Under the pieces are notes generated by a model. The model was not told where the DNA came from. It ran no database searches and was given only the letters and a program-made list of their open reading frames with translations. A stretch of 64,000 nucleotides of DNA from Quillaja saponaria (Eukaryota; Streptophyta; Magnoliopsida; Fabales; Quillajaceae): contig CM055605.1 of NCBI GenBank assembly GCA_029379385.1, forward strand, positions 6,111,001-6,175,000, in the 5' to 3' direction. Every line of letters begins with the position of its first letter. Within the stretch, counting starts at the first letter, position 1. This document shows positions 1-14,509 of this stretch, piece by piece. A program made the translations under genes and the position numbers.

Positions 1-162
1 ATACGCGCCCTGTCTCTCTTCATTAATTGCTGCTCATCCGTACCACATTTCCCCACACCACCAGCTAGGCAGCTACCTCATATATCATACATAGTATGTA
101 AACCTTTCTCTGCAAATTAATGGTTTCATCTCCTTAATTCTCCCATTGATAATGATCTCTGC
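1..162 (+). promoter_or_regulatory. 5' flank / 5' UTR of copy 1
   Basis: This is only 162 nt of sequence upstream of the copy 1 start codon. The last bases before the ATG resemble those of copies 3 and 5: a pyrimidine-rich stretch with 'cttaatt' and 'ccattgat', then 'ctgc' before the ATG. This supports the chosen start and puts copy 1 in the A promoter class. I see no convincing TATA box in the part present. The promoter probably extends beyond the window edge. Confidence 0.45.
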
Positions 163-3100
163 ATGAAGATGATAATGGCAACTTTCTCTCGATTTCTTCT
201 TCTCCTTGCTTCACTCCTCATCGCCTTCTCCTTCACTGGTTTTGCCATGACTACTCTTTTGCCAGATGATGAAGGTAGATTGATATATTTATATTCACAC
301 CCTGCAATCTCTCTCAATTCATATATTCAATCAGTTCATATATATGTACAAGAAAGCATGAAGCATTCTCTGAAAGTGAGTGGACCCCCACATGAAATTC
401 ATCATTTATCGTTCATACACATAAGAACATAGTACAAGAAATCAAAATTTGTGTGGTTTAAGTTCAATTGATTTCCATGTATGAGTTTGGTTGAATTTTA
501 TATTAATTGAATTAATATGCGTATATATATATATATATATATATGTTTTTGTTTGTTTATAGTGCAAGCTTTACAAGACATAGCTAAGGCACTTGGGAAG
601 AAGGACTGGGATTTCAACATTGATCCTTGCAGTAAACAACATCCTTGGTTTTTCTCTAATGCTTCAAAAGGACCTGAGAATGCTGTCACATGTAATTGCA
701 CTTTTGCCAATGGAACTGTATGCCATGTTGTTAGCATGTAAGTCTCTCTCTCTCTCTCTCGCCCCACTCCCCCTCCTCTCTCTCTCTGAATTATGAGTCA
801 TAAAGAAAGACACTTTCTGGATTCAAATCCATGAATTTTGGGTGAGTTTGTGAATAAGGCTATTTGGGCCCTGATATGTATCCATGGAGCATTCCCAAGC
901 TTCAAATCCAGCCCACATATTTATGTATTTGATTTTTACCTGACAGAATGCTCAAATCACAGTCTCTTCCCGGGACTCTTCCCCCGGACTTTGTCGGGTT
1001 GGCTTACCTCCAAAACATGTAAGTACTTCCTTCCCTTCTCGGCTTCTCTCACTCTATCACTCACTTTTTGATTTCCTTATCTCTCTCTGATGCAGCGACC
1101 TCACACGGAACTACCTTAACGGTCCAATTCCTCGAGAATGGGGCTCCATGAACCACCTTGTCAACATGTATCTCGCTCTCCCTCGCTGTTTCAATTATGG
1201 TTTTTGATAGCTTCTTCTAATGAGTTTTATTGTAGTCTCATTGCTTCGTGAATTAGATTCTAACATGAGCTTGTTATGTTAGTTCGTTTCTTGGGAACCG
1301 AATATCAGGTTCAATCCCCAAAGAGTTAGCAAATATTACTACCCTCAAGAGTTTGTGAGTTTTAGATTTACGACATTTATTTCTTTTGGTTCCTGGATTT
1401 TTTTTATTTTTTATTTTTTTGACAAAAAAATAAATCCCTTTTAATGCCTAGGTCTATCGAAGACAATCAATTGTCTGGAAATCTTCCTCTAGAGCTTGGG
1501 ACTCTTCCCCAGCTTGAAAGAATGTAAGCCCTTTATTATGTTTAGTTTGTACTTTGTCTTATAGCAGATAGGAATATAATTCTGTGAGCCTCTTGTTTTT
1601 CTAATTATATCTTCTGTAAAATGATTTTGAATCTTTGTTAATTATCAATGGCTGAATAGTTACATATGTCTTGTTATTAATGTAGGTTTTTGTCCTCAAA
1701 CAATTTTACTGGGGAGATACCTTCATCCTTTGAAAGACTTACTACATTAAAGGACTTGTAATCTTATATACTTCCTTCTAACTTTTTTTTAAGCTTACTG
1801 GTCTCTGAAATTCATAGTAAGTTAGTAACTATCCTCCCCCCCTTTGTCTGCAATGCAGTCGAATAGCTGATACTCGCTTCTCTGGAAAAATACCTGACTT
1901 CATCCAGAACTGGACGAATCTCGATAAACTGTGATATATACCTTTTATTCTTTGTGGTTGTTCAATTGTATATTGCATGTGATTTATACATCTTCTCTTA
2001 TTTCAATCAAAATCCTGTAACAGAGTTATTCAAGCTAGTGGATTGAGTGGGCCAATTCCTTCTGGAATTTCTTTTTTGGTAAAATTAACAGACTTGTAAG
2101 TGTGGTATTCTATTTCGTAGCTACCATATTTTCTTCTCTATTGTTGTTTTTTGTCATCGTTTAAATATGATATGCAGGAGAATCAGTGACTTGAATGGAA
2201 CTGATATGCCTTTTCCACCACTCAATACTATGACAAACTTGAAGACACTGTGAGTTATATTTTTCTTTGTATCTTCTTAGCGAGTGAGTTAATGCTTCTA
2301 ATTATTATTAGGAATTGAGAATTTTTATTATTAATTTAATGCCTTATTAGGACACAATTCTAAGGAAAAGATGCGGTCAAACTTTTTATCCATACAAACC
2401 TATGTGCTCTTTGATTGTGTATCAGGATATTGAGGAGTTGCAATATAATTGGACCTCTTCCTGATTATCTTAGAACAAAAACTAATCTGAAGATCTTGTA
2501 AGTGCTAATCTATTTCCTTTCCTTGTAAATCTAACATTTCCCTTTTAAAGTGTTTTTAACTAATATTGGAATCTTCTGAAGATAAAATTCTTGCATTGCG
2601 TACCCAGTACTTTATTTTGGGAGATGTAACTTTCCATTGGGCTACATCAAAAGAATTCACTGCATGGAACATGTAGTAACTGTAGGAACTTCAAACTATA
2701 TATATATTTGTTCATGCATGTTTGTTAATTTATTTATATTCCTAAAAAATATACAGAGTTTGTGGTGACAGAGCCAGAAGATCTTAATGTTCACACAGAT
2801 AGGCAATATGGCAGCATAGATTCCACTTTTTCAGCTCTCATTTCTCAAAAGGATAAACACTTTCATGAGAAATCAAGAAATGACGTCTTCATTACAAGGG
2901 TGGTTCGATAATTTGAATTGGAGGACAAAAATTCTTAGTCACAATGAACAGAAGTGACTTGAGGTGGCCTGGAGATCAGATTCCGTAATTGGGAGATAAC
3001 TCACTCCACTTGATTCTGAAAGAGCATATTGTTTTTTGCAAAATTGAATAAGCAAAGATTATATAGAGACATTGGGGGCTTCAGAATGTATACATGGGAA

Positions 3101-6100
3101 AAAATGTGTTATCTTTTTCTTCCTTTTTTTCTCCTATATTTTTGGCCTAATGGAAGAAATAGCTTGAGAACATTCATTGTCGTGGTTTATACTTGTTTTA
3201 TGGTTTTTTGACATGACATTTCTGTATGCTTTCTTATGAAAAAGCTTTCCTTGTTTTTTTTTCACGTTCAATCTTCCCTATTAAACATAAGTTCTTTTGC
3301 AGAGATATTAGCTTCAACAAATTAAGTGGAGGAATTCCAAGCAACTTCAGCAGCCTAAGAATAGTGGACCACCAGTAAGCAATTATATTTTTTGTAGTTA
3401 ATTTCTATCTGGTGGCTCCCCTACATTTCAAACTTTCTATTAGGCTATGTTAAGTAATCTAACTACCAATCTGTTGTTAAGGTTAGTCACTAATTAACTT
3501 GGCCATGTATAATGCATATTACTCGGTTGAAAGTATGGGTATGAGGTATGAATTGGGCTGGCTATGCTGAATCCAACAAAATATTTGAAGGGTAAAGTAA
3601 GCCAGCTAACCTTTGGAATATAATGTTAAACTATTGCTTAAGACAACCAAGCGAAGCTTTTTACTTGTTACTGGATAACAATGGAATGGCAGTGTGGAAA
3701 ATATGCCTCCTGATGGCTATCTATGTTGCATCTGCTAAGTTTTTCAATACTGGTTTCATTCATTTAAATCTGAGTGTACATCCATTAGGACTCCATTAAA
3801 TAATTTCATCCATATTCTTTTATTTAAATTATTGGTGTTCCTCTAATTTATGGATCTTGTGTATTTTTTAAATTTAAGAGTATCATATGCAAAATTATGG
3901 AAAGAATAAAAGTATTTTATGAAATCAAAATTAAATAATATTAACTTAAATTATCTAAGTGAGGGAAAAGACAAATAGATGTTTGTCGATCAATGTTGTT
4001 AGAGAATTTGTATCATTGAAGGAAAGCATTCATGATGAATGTCTATATTGATTTATTGATGTTGTATATATTTAGATATTTAACGGGAAACCAGCTAACC
4101 GGACCAGTTCCTAATTGGATACTACAAGATGCAGACAGTGTGTGAGTTCTTCTCTTTCTTAAATAGTTAATTCCTACTTATTTGTTAAGAAAATAAGTTT
4201 ATCTACTCATGGTGTTTGGTTGAGAATTTATTTGTTCCATTACACAGAATGAAACCACAGGATAAACAAAAGAGAACGGAAAAGAAAAATATTTGGAAGA
4301 AAGAATAAATCTTAAACTAATACTTAGCATATATGAATCAGTGTGTTAACGTTTGTAGAATCATCGTGGCCATTTGAATTTATTCTAAAACTGGCACATA
4401 TTGCGCATCTTGTTTACAGGGATCTTTCATACAACAACTTTAACTACTCAAGGACACTAACTTGTCAGCATCGGAGCGTGTAAGGAAGTTTCAAATTATA
4501 GTATTTTTTATTTTTCCATTATTAGAAGACGGATGAGCTCTTAACGTTGTCGTATATGCTATAGGAACTTGTTTAATAGCTCTTTGAAGGATAATAACAT
4601 GTAAGTTTATAGTTATTCTCTCATATCTCTGTTTCATAATGTTTGTTTTTATGTGTGTGTGCATTTGTCTATGTATTTGAGTTATGATATTGTAGATACT
4701 GACTTCTGCAATCTCCATTATCCTCTCAGTGGAATTGTTTCATGTTTGAGGAGCTTCCAATGTCCTAAAAGTAAGTTCAGTATGTCGTGTAGTTTTATCT
4801 AACCATTTCTTTGGCTCTAGAAACTTTTCATTACTAGTTCCAAAAGTTTAATATAGAACTGAAGTATTGGAAGATTATATTTTTCATAGAAAAAGAAATT
4901 GAAAAAAAAAAACTTTTTGGAAGATATTTTTCATATTGTTGCAGTATAATCGTACGAGTCACTTAGATGTTTGACAACAGTTATAGACTTGTCCCTATAG
5001 CTTTCCTCTTCCTATTTCATTGGATGTTTTATTTTTTTTCTCTTTGTCAATGATTTTGAGATATAAATATATAAGATACGATTTTGTTAGTATCATCCAG
5101 AAGAGTCAACTAATCAAATCTTATAGGGTATATATTTTTTTGTGACAGTTCAATTAATTTTTCTCCATTAATCCTTACTTCTGAGACTTGGTTAGAATTC
5201 AGTTATCATGTATTACAATTATGAATTGACATTTGAATAAAGTTAACAATAGTTTAATTGAGAGAGAATAATGGATGTGTTCACCATAATGCTCTTAATC
5301 AATATGTATATGCCACACATCATACAGAAGAAACTTTCATCTGTGCCTTGACTTGTGGAACTCAAAGTTATTTTATGTTGAAATTGAAATTGAAATTGAT
5401 CATTTAGTATTTCTAATTCTTAGGAGAATAAATAAAATAAATAGTTATATGAATTAGTGGTTAATTATGTGTTTATGAGATTGTAATGAATTGTGTCAGT
5501 AAAAATTTCATTGCTAGTAATGAGTGTTTAATTTTTATTAGTGAGTAAAGTGTTACAAATTAATGAGTTAGCGTTACTAATATAAATAAGTTATATTGAG
5601 TCTTTTAATATTTGAGTTTATCCCAAGTGATCTTACCACTTGTAAAGTGTTTGCCGGGAAAAAAATGATACCATAAAAAAAGTATTTTGAAGAAAGATTA
5701 TTATTTTTTGTTAATTTTGTATTTGTTTGACTTGAAATTTAATACCACAATTCCTTTTTGCTGCATTTGTTTCAGCTTTGTACTCTGTTCGTGTAAATTG
5801 TGGTGGCAAAGAAGTAACTGTTAATGGAAGTAAAACATTTGACGGAGATACAGATCCTGCTGGACCAGCAAATTTTTTCCAAAGCAGAACAAATTGGGCA
5901 TTTAGTAGCACTGGTCATTTCATTGGTGATAACCGCCCCGTAGACTCATACATCTTGACAACTTCATCTAGACTCTCTATAAACAATTCCGAACTCTACA
6001 TGAATGCACGCATTTCTCCCATTTCTCTGACTTATTATGGGTTTTGCCTGGGGAATGGAAACTATACGGTGAACCTCCATTTTGCAGAGATATTGTTCAC

Positions 6101-8815
6101 TGATGATAAAACATACAGTAGCCTGGGACGGCGTGTTTTTGATATCTATATCCAGGTATTCAGTTGCGTCAGTTTTCAGCTTGTCTACTAATTATACTAG
6201 AGGTTTTGATATCCAATATATAGAGCATAATTTTTTGATTAAATCGTCTAGCAATAACTTCCTCTATCCATCTAAATAAATACTACTATATTGTTGACTC
6301 ATGTCTGGACTTAATTTATGAATTTTTTCACTATCATGAAACATTAAGTAATTGGACTGAGATGCTGCAGGGAAAACGGGAACTGGTGGATTTTAATATT
6401 GCATATGAAGCTGGAGGGGTTGGTAAAGAAGTCGTAAAAAGATTCACTGCTGTTGTGACCAATAATACCTTGGAGATTCGTTTGTATTGGGCTGGAAAAG
6501 GGACGACGAGTATCCCAGATGAAGGAGTTTATGGTCCTCTAATATCAGCCATTTCTGTAGATTCCGGTATGTTATATTCCTCTATCCTTTAATATTCTTC
6601 TATCAACTACTCTATAGAAGTCGTCTAATGCTTCAATCTCCTCTGTGCTAACTATGCTACAGACTTTATACCCCCATCAGAAGGTGGACATAGTACATCT
6701 GCAGGTGCCGTGGTTGCAATTGTGGCCGCAGGAGCATTTGTTGTCATCCTTCTTGTGGTTATACTTTGGTGGAGAGGCTGTCTAGGAATGAAAAGTGCTT
6801 TAGAAAGAGGTAATACTGCTAGAATAATCTGCATGCTTGTAGCCTGAATTTTGGGGGGGGGGGGAGTAGACAAAGACATTTACTGCATTTGGATGCTGGA
6901 CCCAATTATCCTCTTGAATTTTGGGCGGTTGGGGTAAAAAAATTTCAAACGAAATTGTTTCAAAGGTATAATTAACATGATTCTTCTCAATGTACAATAT
7001 ATCTCATTTTAATTTGCTTCTCTGGCAGAGCTAAAAGGTTTAGAACTGCAAACTGGTTCGTTTACTTTACGGCAAATTAAAGCAGCCACAAATAACTTTG
7101 ATGTTGCCAATAAAATTGGTGAAGGAGGATTTGGTCCTGTTTACAAGGTACTATTTACAACAAATATTAATTTTCATTGTACTGTAATTGATCAGTTGTT
7201 TGTAGCTGTCTTGCTAAAAGTCTTTTATTTGTGATCTAAAAACACAAAACATTACCTTATGTAATGCAGGGATTTTTTTCGGATGGCACCATAATAGCAG
7301 TCAAGCAACTTTCTTCCAAATCAAAACAAGGAAATCGCGAGTTCATAAATGAGATAGGCTTGATTTCTGCTCTGCAACACCCTCATCTTGTTAAGCTTTA
7401 CGGATGTTGTGTTGAGGGAGATCAGTTGTTACTTGTATATGAGTACATGCAAAATAACAGCCTTGCTCGTGCTTTATTTGGTAAGTCTTTAGCTTTTATG
7501 ATCAGTTTGGGTTTGTACTTTTTTGTTGTTGTACAGTCTTTTACTCACCATATGTATACGTATCTGTATGGTACTGTTTTCTTCTAAGGACCAGAAGAAA
7601 GGCAATTGAAACTGAACTGGCCAACAAGGCACAAGATCTGTGTCGGTATAGCAAGAGGTTTGGCTTATCTCCATGAAGAATCAAGATTGAAGATAGTTCA
7701 CAGGGACATCAAGGCAACTAATGTATTGCTGGATGAAGATCTTAACCCTAAGATATCTGATTTTGGTTTGGCCAAGCTTGATGAAGAGGATAATACCCAC
7801 ATAAGCACCCGAATTGCTGGGACTTAGTGAGTTACTTTATTTCAATTTCTTTCTAGGTGGATTTTTTTTCTCTAATACATTGAATGTAACGGATTACTTC
7901 TTGTTTCTAATCATAATCTGTTAATAGATCAGGCAAAGTAGACATCAATCTTAACATCTTAGTAGAACACCTACGGCTTCCTTTAGTTAAGTGCAACAAA
8001 AATATAAACAAATGCACTGTGATTGCTGTATGCATCTTCCACGCTTGTTGTAATCCATGAATATTCCATTATGTAGTGGATATATGGCACCGGAGTATGC
8101 AATGCATGGCTACTTAACCGACAAAGCAGATGTCTATAGTTTTGGAATTGTTGCCTTGGAAATTGTTAGTGGGAGGAGCAACACCACTCACCGATCGAAG
8201 GAAGAAAGCTTCTATCTTCTTGATTGGGTAATTAATATTCTCATCCTCTCTTGAGTTTATGTTAATGTGATTGTCCTTGGTCATTTCTATGATCTGGGCT
8301 GTGTTTCTTGTTGGTTAAAACTAGATTGCAGAAGTATCCTATCAAATTAGTTCTATACTGTATTTCCTATATATAAACAAAATTTTCTGCACTTTCTACG
8401 CTACTTTTAGGCACGTCTTCTGAAAGAGAAAGGAAGTATATTAGAGCTAGTTGATCCAAGGTTGGGTTCAGATTTGATCAAAGAGGAAGCAATGGTAATG
8501 ATCAATGTGGCTCTCCTATGCGCTAATGTCTCTCAAGCTGTTCGTCCAACCATGTCTTCAGTTGTAAGCATGCTTGAAGGAAACTCAGCCGTTCGAGAGG
8601 TGGTTTTGGATACAAGCGAGCTGATGGATGAGAAGAAACTGGAATCAATGCGAAAGTATTACCTACAGAAAGTAGAAAATGATAACGATGAGAATGAGAA
8701 TGAGAATGAGACTCGAAGTTTGACAATAGACGGGCCATGGACTGGTTCATCTACATCTGCTCCGGATCTCTATCCAATCAACCTGGATTCTGATTATTGG
8801 GAGAAAAGAGTTTAG
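163..8815 (+). CDS. LRR-VIII-2 malectin receptor-like kinase, copy 1 (intact)
   Basis: Probable plasma-membrane receptor Ser/Thr kinase, At1g53430/LIK1/RKF1 type. Exons: 163-274, 563-737, 947-1018, 1096-1167, 1283-1354, 1452-1523, 1686-1757, 1859-1930, 2024-2095, 2178-2249, 2426-2497, 3303-3374, 4076-4141, 4420-4479, 4565-4600, 4730-4770, 5776-6155, 6371-6566, 6663-6809, 7029-7147, 7270-7480, 7589-7826, 8077-8227, 8411-8815. They sum to 3057 nt, 1018 aa plus TAG, with no internal stop and GT-AG throughout. Residues 1 to about 28 are a signal peptide. A Cys-rich LRR cap follows, then LRRs from about residue 96 (exons 3-12 are 72 nt each, one 24-aa repeat per exon, all phase 2). A malectin-like domain spans about 405-590 and a transmembrane helix about 609-630. 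In the kinase I see the Gly loop GEGGFG at 675-680, Lys696 in AVK, HRD 792-794, DFG 812-814 and APE 838-840, so it is an RD kinase expected to be active. The ligand is unknown; relatives act in chitin signalling (LIK1) and pollen-pistil responses (RKF1 cluster). The acidic tail carries an Asn-Glu repeat. Confidence 0.93.
6853..6864 (+). repeat. poly(G) tract, intron 19 of copy 1
   Basis: A 12-G run lies just after the conserved 'gcctgaatttt' segment of intron 19. The same site carries 62 G in copy 3 and 24 G in copy 5, and is nearly absent in copy 2. Confidence 0.9.
8690..8710 (+). repeat. Coding hexanucleotide repeat (Glu-Asn) in C-terminal tail of copy 1
   Basis: In-frame GAGAAT repeats encode alternating Glu and Asn near the C-terminus. 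Copy 1 has three full units before GAGACT, copy 5 two and copy 3 one. This accounts for most of the length difference between the last exons (405, 399 and 393 nt). Confidence 0.85.
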
Positions 8816-10850
8816 ACATACTGTAGAATACAACTTGTCTCAAGTTGTTATCAATATATATATATATACATAGCCGAAGTTTGATGTAAATTTTCTGTTG
8901 CTGCTAAAATTCTTGAGGATGCCATTGCAGTATTAAAAGGAATAACTTCAATTGTTTGTTTAGCGTGTCTTGTAAAACCATGTAATCCAAGTGTCTGGAT
9001 AATTGTCGCTTCTGTTGAATAAGGGTATGAGTCATTATCCATCCTTTCTATATATACATATACTCTTGTTGTAAACCTTCCGTTTCTTTGCATGTAGAAT
9101 AGTAATTTGAAAAGTTATTTCATGTTTCTATCTGTGGGCACTGGGCAAAGAGAATGAAAATGTTAGCCATACCCTGTATAATTGAAGCAAACTCTATCTT
9201 TTTATTATTTTATAAAAAGGGGTTGTAAATACATGCAAACTACAACTCTCTTTTATGAAAATAGAGTCAAATTTTATTTCTCATTTAAAGTACGATCTCC
9301 CACGTACTTCATATGTATGTCTCCTTTAATTAATTATAGTCATTAATTAAATATAATAATTAATTTTTATCACCAGCCTTAATGGATCATAATCACAAAT
9401 CATTCAATTTAAGCAAAATGCAAGTTATTAATCAATCTTTTCTACATTACATGAAATAATATGATCATTACTTCCTTAAACTAAACATATATGTTCCTTT
9501 TCACCAAAAAAATAAAATAAAATAGAATCATTAACCCCATGCATGTATGATCGATGTACTCAATTGTCAAATCCCATTTACATGATGATCAAATTATAAA
9601 GGATGTCAATAAGATAAAATAAGTTAAATGCAATTATTGAAAATTAATATAATTCAAATTTAGCAATTCATTATTAATTATATATATAATCGTATACATG
9701 TTATCTTTTACTTTTATATCAATAAGTAACAAATCACATAATATCCAATAGTATTAATTTCATCTAATGACTAACTTAATCACATATTATTTCTATATGC
9801 TATCTTTAGTTTTCATTGAATATGCTATTGTAATTAAAAGGACTGCAACATTTTCATTGAATATGCAATCGTAATTAAAAGGACTGCAACATTTATCTAA
9901 AAAAGTTGACTTAGATGTTAAGAGGGGCGCTGTCACAATCAAGCTGTGTAATCACCAAGCAAAGTATAATTACATTGTTGGCCTTTCATCACTATTAAAC
10001 AAGTGAGAGTAGCATGAATGACTAATTAAAGGTGAAAGAAATTGCTTTCTAGGTATTAATTTTAACGAGTGGCCAGCAATATTACAAAAAAAGAAAAAAA
10101 AGCATTTTTATGTTTTAAAGACATGTGTTTTGGAACATACCAACATTTTTAATTTTTGGTTTAGCGATCGGGTACACATATCTTGATTAATCACTTTTTT
10201 GATATGATCAAATGCATATCATATACACTAGGACCAGTTAGAGAATGTTAATATTCTTTCTAAGACACAAAATCGAGAATTGACAATAACTTAATAATTC
10301 AAAATAAAATTGATCAAATATCATAATACATCAAGATAAATTGATCAAATATCATATAAGGATGAAGAATTGAATCCGAGAAGTTACTTTAATTAAAACA
10401 AATTGAATATCAATATAGAGTGACTTCTTTATTTTGAATCTTCATCTTATTTGTTTTTAAGTGATAAAATATAATTAGAATGATTGATAAATATGCTAAC
10501 TTAGTACTACCCAACAAATTACAAGTTAATAATAATAAATAAAAAAAACCCTTAATAAAGGGTGAACATTATATTTTTTTACTAAATGACTATGTAGTTG
10601 TCACAAAGAAAAATTCATTCTCACACTAATTAGTGTTTTCAAAAGGAGAAAAAAAAAAAAAACTATGAAGTAGAAAAGTCTAATGTTTGAACTAATTTTT
10701 ATGCATCTCGACATATTTTTGACAATGCGCTGGAGATATCATCATTTGTATTTGTACATTGTTTATAGTACAAATATAGTGACATAGTTAGTACTTATTT
10801 AAATCAACAGTTGAGTTGACTTTGTCTCTATACGTCATTGAGTTTTTCCT
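8816..10850. other. Intergenic, 3' flank of copy 1 to promoter of copy 2
   Basis: No gene is supported here. The first ~500 nt are the 3' UTR and flank of copy 1, nearly identical to 63540-64000 after copy 5 and very similar to the flank of copy 3. The remainder is AT-rich and collinear with 36224-38510 between copies 3 and 4, as expected for a duplicated spacer. A stretch near 9890-10060 (including 'gttggcctttcatcac') also recurs downstream of copy 2 at 22580-22745. It contains one micro-duplication (9811-9892). Confidence 0.75.
9811..9892 (+). repeat. 41-nt tandem duplication
   Basis: Two adjacent 41-nt units (9811-9851 and 9852-9892) begin 'tttcattgaatatgc' and end 'ggactgcaacat', with 2 differences. 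The paralogous spacer after copy 3 (near 37447) has one unit, so the duplication followed the 27-kb event. Confidence 0.85.
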
Positions 10851-10856
10851 ATCCAT

Positions 10857-10863
10857 TATATAT
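10857..10863 (+). promoter_or_regulatory. Candidate TATA box of copy 2
   Basis: 'TATATAT' inside a conserved 'ccattatatatcccta' context, 175 nt upstream of the chosen ATG. The same element precedes copy 4. It is not seen upstream of the A-type copies, so B-type genes appear to have a separate core promoter. Function is inferred from position only. Confidence 0.4.
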
Positions 10864-13800
10864 CCCTATGATCTTGTTTTTGTTCGCACTTCTTCAAGAA
10901 CTACAAACTCTAAAATCTTATAGCTAGCTTTGTATCATTCTTGCTTCACATCCCTACCATGCAACTTCATACACACAGCTACCATATATACACAATATAT
11001 ATAATCACATAGATCATGGATGTCACTCCCCATGAAGATCATGACTTTTCTTGAACTGCTTCTCCTTTCTTCACTCCTCATCGCCTTCTCCTTCTCCCAT
11101 TTTGCTTTTGGAGCCACTACTACTCTTTTGCCTAACGTTGAAGGTAGATCAATCGATATATCAATATTATGGGACATACTTTCTTGTCATATATATAAAT
11201 ATATTCAGTTAATTATATACACGAGAAAGATCAAATTAAACAAAATGGTACATCCTTTTTTATTTAGAGAAGATGGCTATGCGGTTTCTATATTCATATC
11301 TAGCTGTTTTGGCATGAGTCTCGGTTTTTCATTAAAAAAAAAAAAGAAAAAAAAAAAGAAAGAAAGAGAAGAATCAATTGATTTTCATATATATATAGAT
11401 ATATATTAGGATGAATTATATAAAGTTTAGATGATATGAGCATATGTATATATATGTGTGTGTTTATGTTTATATAGTGCAAGCTTTACAAGACATAGCT
11501 AATACCCTTGGGAAGAAGGACTGGAACTTCAGCATTGATCCATGCAGTAAACAACCTCCTTGGTTTTTCTCTAATGCTTCAAAAGGACACGAGAATGCTG
11601 TCACATGTAATTGCACTTTTGCCAATTCTACTGTATGCCATGTTGTTAGCATGTAAGTCTCTCCCTCCCTCCTTCCCTCTCTCTGGATTTATGGGTCATA
11701 AGAAAGACCCAGGCCAATATGAAAAATCACAAAAGAAAAGTTTTGGATTAAAGAAAAAAAAAAAAAAAAAATTTCTCATTTAAAATTTGAAGTGAACTAG
11801 CTTTTTGTATTTTGTTGTTGTACTTTGATGAAATGAACCTATGATCTAATTATCATAGGTAGTTTTTTTCCTCTAAATAAATTTTCTTTTAAAAGACATA
11901 ATATAATTTCACTATTAATTAGGTTAATATTGATTAAAAATAGCTAGAGTTAGTACTTTACAAAGTATAATTTTTTTTCAAATAAATAAATTATGTAGCT
12001 ATATTGTTTTTTATTCTTAGCTTATAAGGTGCACAATGAGAGATAACTCTCTATGATTATTATAAATCTCTCATCACATATAAATGTTAAATTGAATCTC
12101 AGATTCTTGATATAAAACACTAAAATTTTACCAATTCAATTATCAGCCACCTTCACCTTCAATTACTTGTGCTATTCAGTTGACCCAAGCCCAATTTGGT
12201 TTGGGCCTGAAACGTGTCCATTCTCTAATTTCTAGCTTCAAATCGAACTCCATTTTTCTTTTTACTCCTGTCTAATTTTCCTGGTTTTGTACAATACCAT
12301 AACAGATTACTCAAAGCAGAGTCTTCCCGGCACTGTTCCACCGGAGTTGGTCAGGTTGCCTTACCTCCAAGTAATGTAAGTACTTCCTTTCCTTCTTGCA
12401 CATGCACCCACTTCCTTTCTCTTATTCTATCAGTCATTTCTTTGATTTCCTCTCTCTGATAGAGACCTCACCCGCAACTACCTTAACGGTACAATCCCTC
12501 CTGAATGGGGCTCCGTGAAACTTGTCAGCATGTACTCTCTATATTATGGTTTTTGAATGCTTCTGGACATTGTTCATTCACTTTTTATGGATATTAACAA
12601 ACGGGTGTTATTGTAGTCTCATTGCTTCATGGAATTCGATTCTAACATGTGGTTGTTATGCTAGTTCACTTCTTGGGAACCGAGTATCAGGGTCAATCCC
12701 CAAAGAGCTAGAAAATTTTACCACCCTCAAGAGTTTGTGAGTTTCAGATTACCCATTTTTTTCTTTTTGTTCCTGGAATTTCATTTTCTAAAGATCCCTT
12801 TTTAATGCGCAGGTCTATCGAGTACAATCAGTTTTCTGGAAATCTTCCACCAAAGCTTGGGAATCTTCCCCAGATTGAAAGAATGTAAGCCCTTTATTAT
12901 GTTTAGTTTGTACTTCGTACTTTGTCTTACAGCAGATAGGAGTATAATTCTGTGAGGCTTTTGTTTTGTTTTTCTAATTATATCTTCTGTAAAATGATTT
13001 TGAATCTTAGTTATCATTGGCTGAATAGTTAGTTTCTATGCGTAGATTTATATTTTTCTTGTTATTAATGTAGGCTTATGTCCTCAAACAATTTTACTGG
13101 GGAGATACCTGCAACATTTGCCAAGTTTACTACATTAAAGGACTTGTAAGCTTATATACTTCCTTCTAACTTTTTTTTAAAGGTTATTGGTCTCTCAAAT
13201 CCATAGTAACTTTCCTTCCCCTTTGTCTGCAATGCAGTCGAATAGCTGACAATCACTTCTCTGGATCAATACCTGACTTTATCCAGAACTGGACGAATCT
13301 TGAAAAACTGTGATACCTTTATTATTTTTGATCGTTCAATTGTGTATCATGCATCATCTCTTATTCCAATCAAAAATTTGTAACAGAGTTATCCAAGCAA
13401 GTGGTTTGAGTGGGCCAATTCCTACTGGAATTTCTTTTTTGGCAAAAGTAAATGACTTGTAAGTGTGGTGTTCTAATTCTTAGCTACCATTTCAAATGAT
13501 ATTTCTCTTTTGTTGTCTTTTGTCAACTTTAAAATATGATATGTAGGAGAATCAGTGACTTGAATGGAACTGATATGACTTTTCCACTAATCAATAGTAT
13601 GACAAAGTTGAAGACACTGTGAGTTATATTTTTCTTTGTATCTTCTTAGCCAAGTCAGTTAATGCTTGTAATTATTATTAAGGATTCAGACATGTTATTA
13701 TTGAGTTAATGCCTTATTAGGAAACAATTCTAAGGAAACGATGCAGTCAAACTTTCTTCCCATGCAAACAGCAAACTTATTTACTATTTGATTGTGTCTC

Positions 13801-14509
13801 AGGATATTGAGGAGTTGCAATATAATTGGACCCCTTCCTGAATATCTTGGAAACTTAACAAATCTGTCAACCTTGTAAGTGCTAATATTTCGTTTCCAAC
13901 TTTATTGTTGCTGTTGCCAGTAAGTCCAACATTTCCTTTTTAAATTGTTTTTAACTAATATATTAGAATCTTTTGAGGATAAAATTTTGCATTGCATACG
14001 CACTAGTTTATTTTGGTGGATGTACTTTCTATTAGGCTACGTTAGCAGAACTAACTGCAGGAACTTGCGAACTATATATATTTTTTCATGCATGTCTGTT
14101 AACTTGTTTATGTTCCAATAAAAAATATACAGAGTTTGTAGTCTCAAAGCCAGAACATCTGTATGTTTTTACAGACAGGGGAAGTCTATATTGCACTTTT
14201 TCAGCCCTCATTCATCGGAAAGACATCTTAAAAATGTGGATAAATAAAGAAATGATGTTTTCATTACAAGTATGTTGGAATATTTGTGTTGAATTGAAGG
14301 ACTAAAATTCTTAGTCGAGATGATGATCAGAAGCCACTTGAGGTGGAAGTTCAGATTCATTAATTGGGAGATAACTCTTCCACTTGATTTTGAAAGAGCT
14401 TAATAGCTTATTATTGTTATCAAAATTGAATAAGAATATTTGGAGACGTTGAGGCTTCAGAATGTATTCATGGGGACCACTATGTTGATATATTCTTCTT
14501 TGAAGTTCT

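Noticed and set aside
4491..4718. 75-aa minus-strand frame, identical at 31803-32030
   Set aside because: It is preserved only because copies 1 and 3 are recent duplicates. It overlaps exon 15 and introns, and is not kept in copies 2, 4 or 5.
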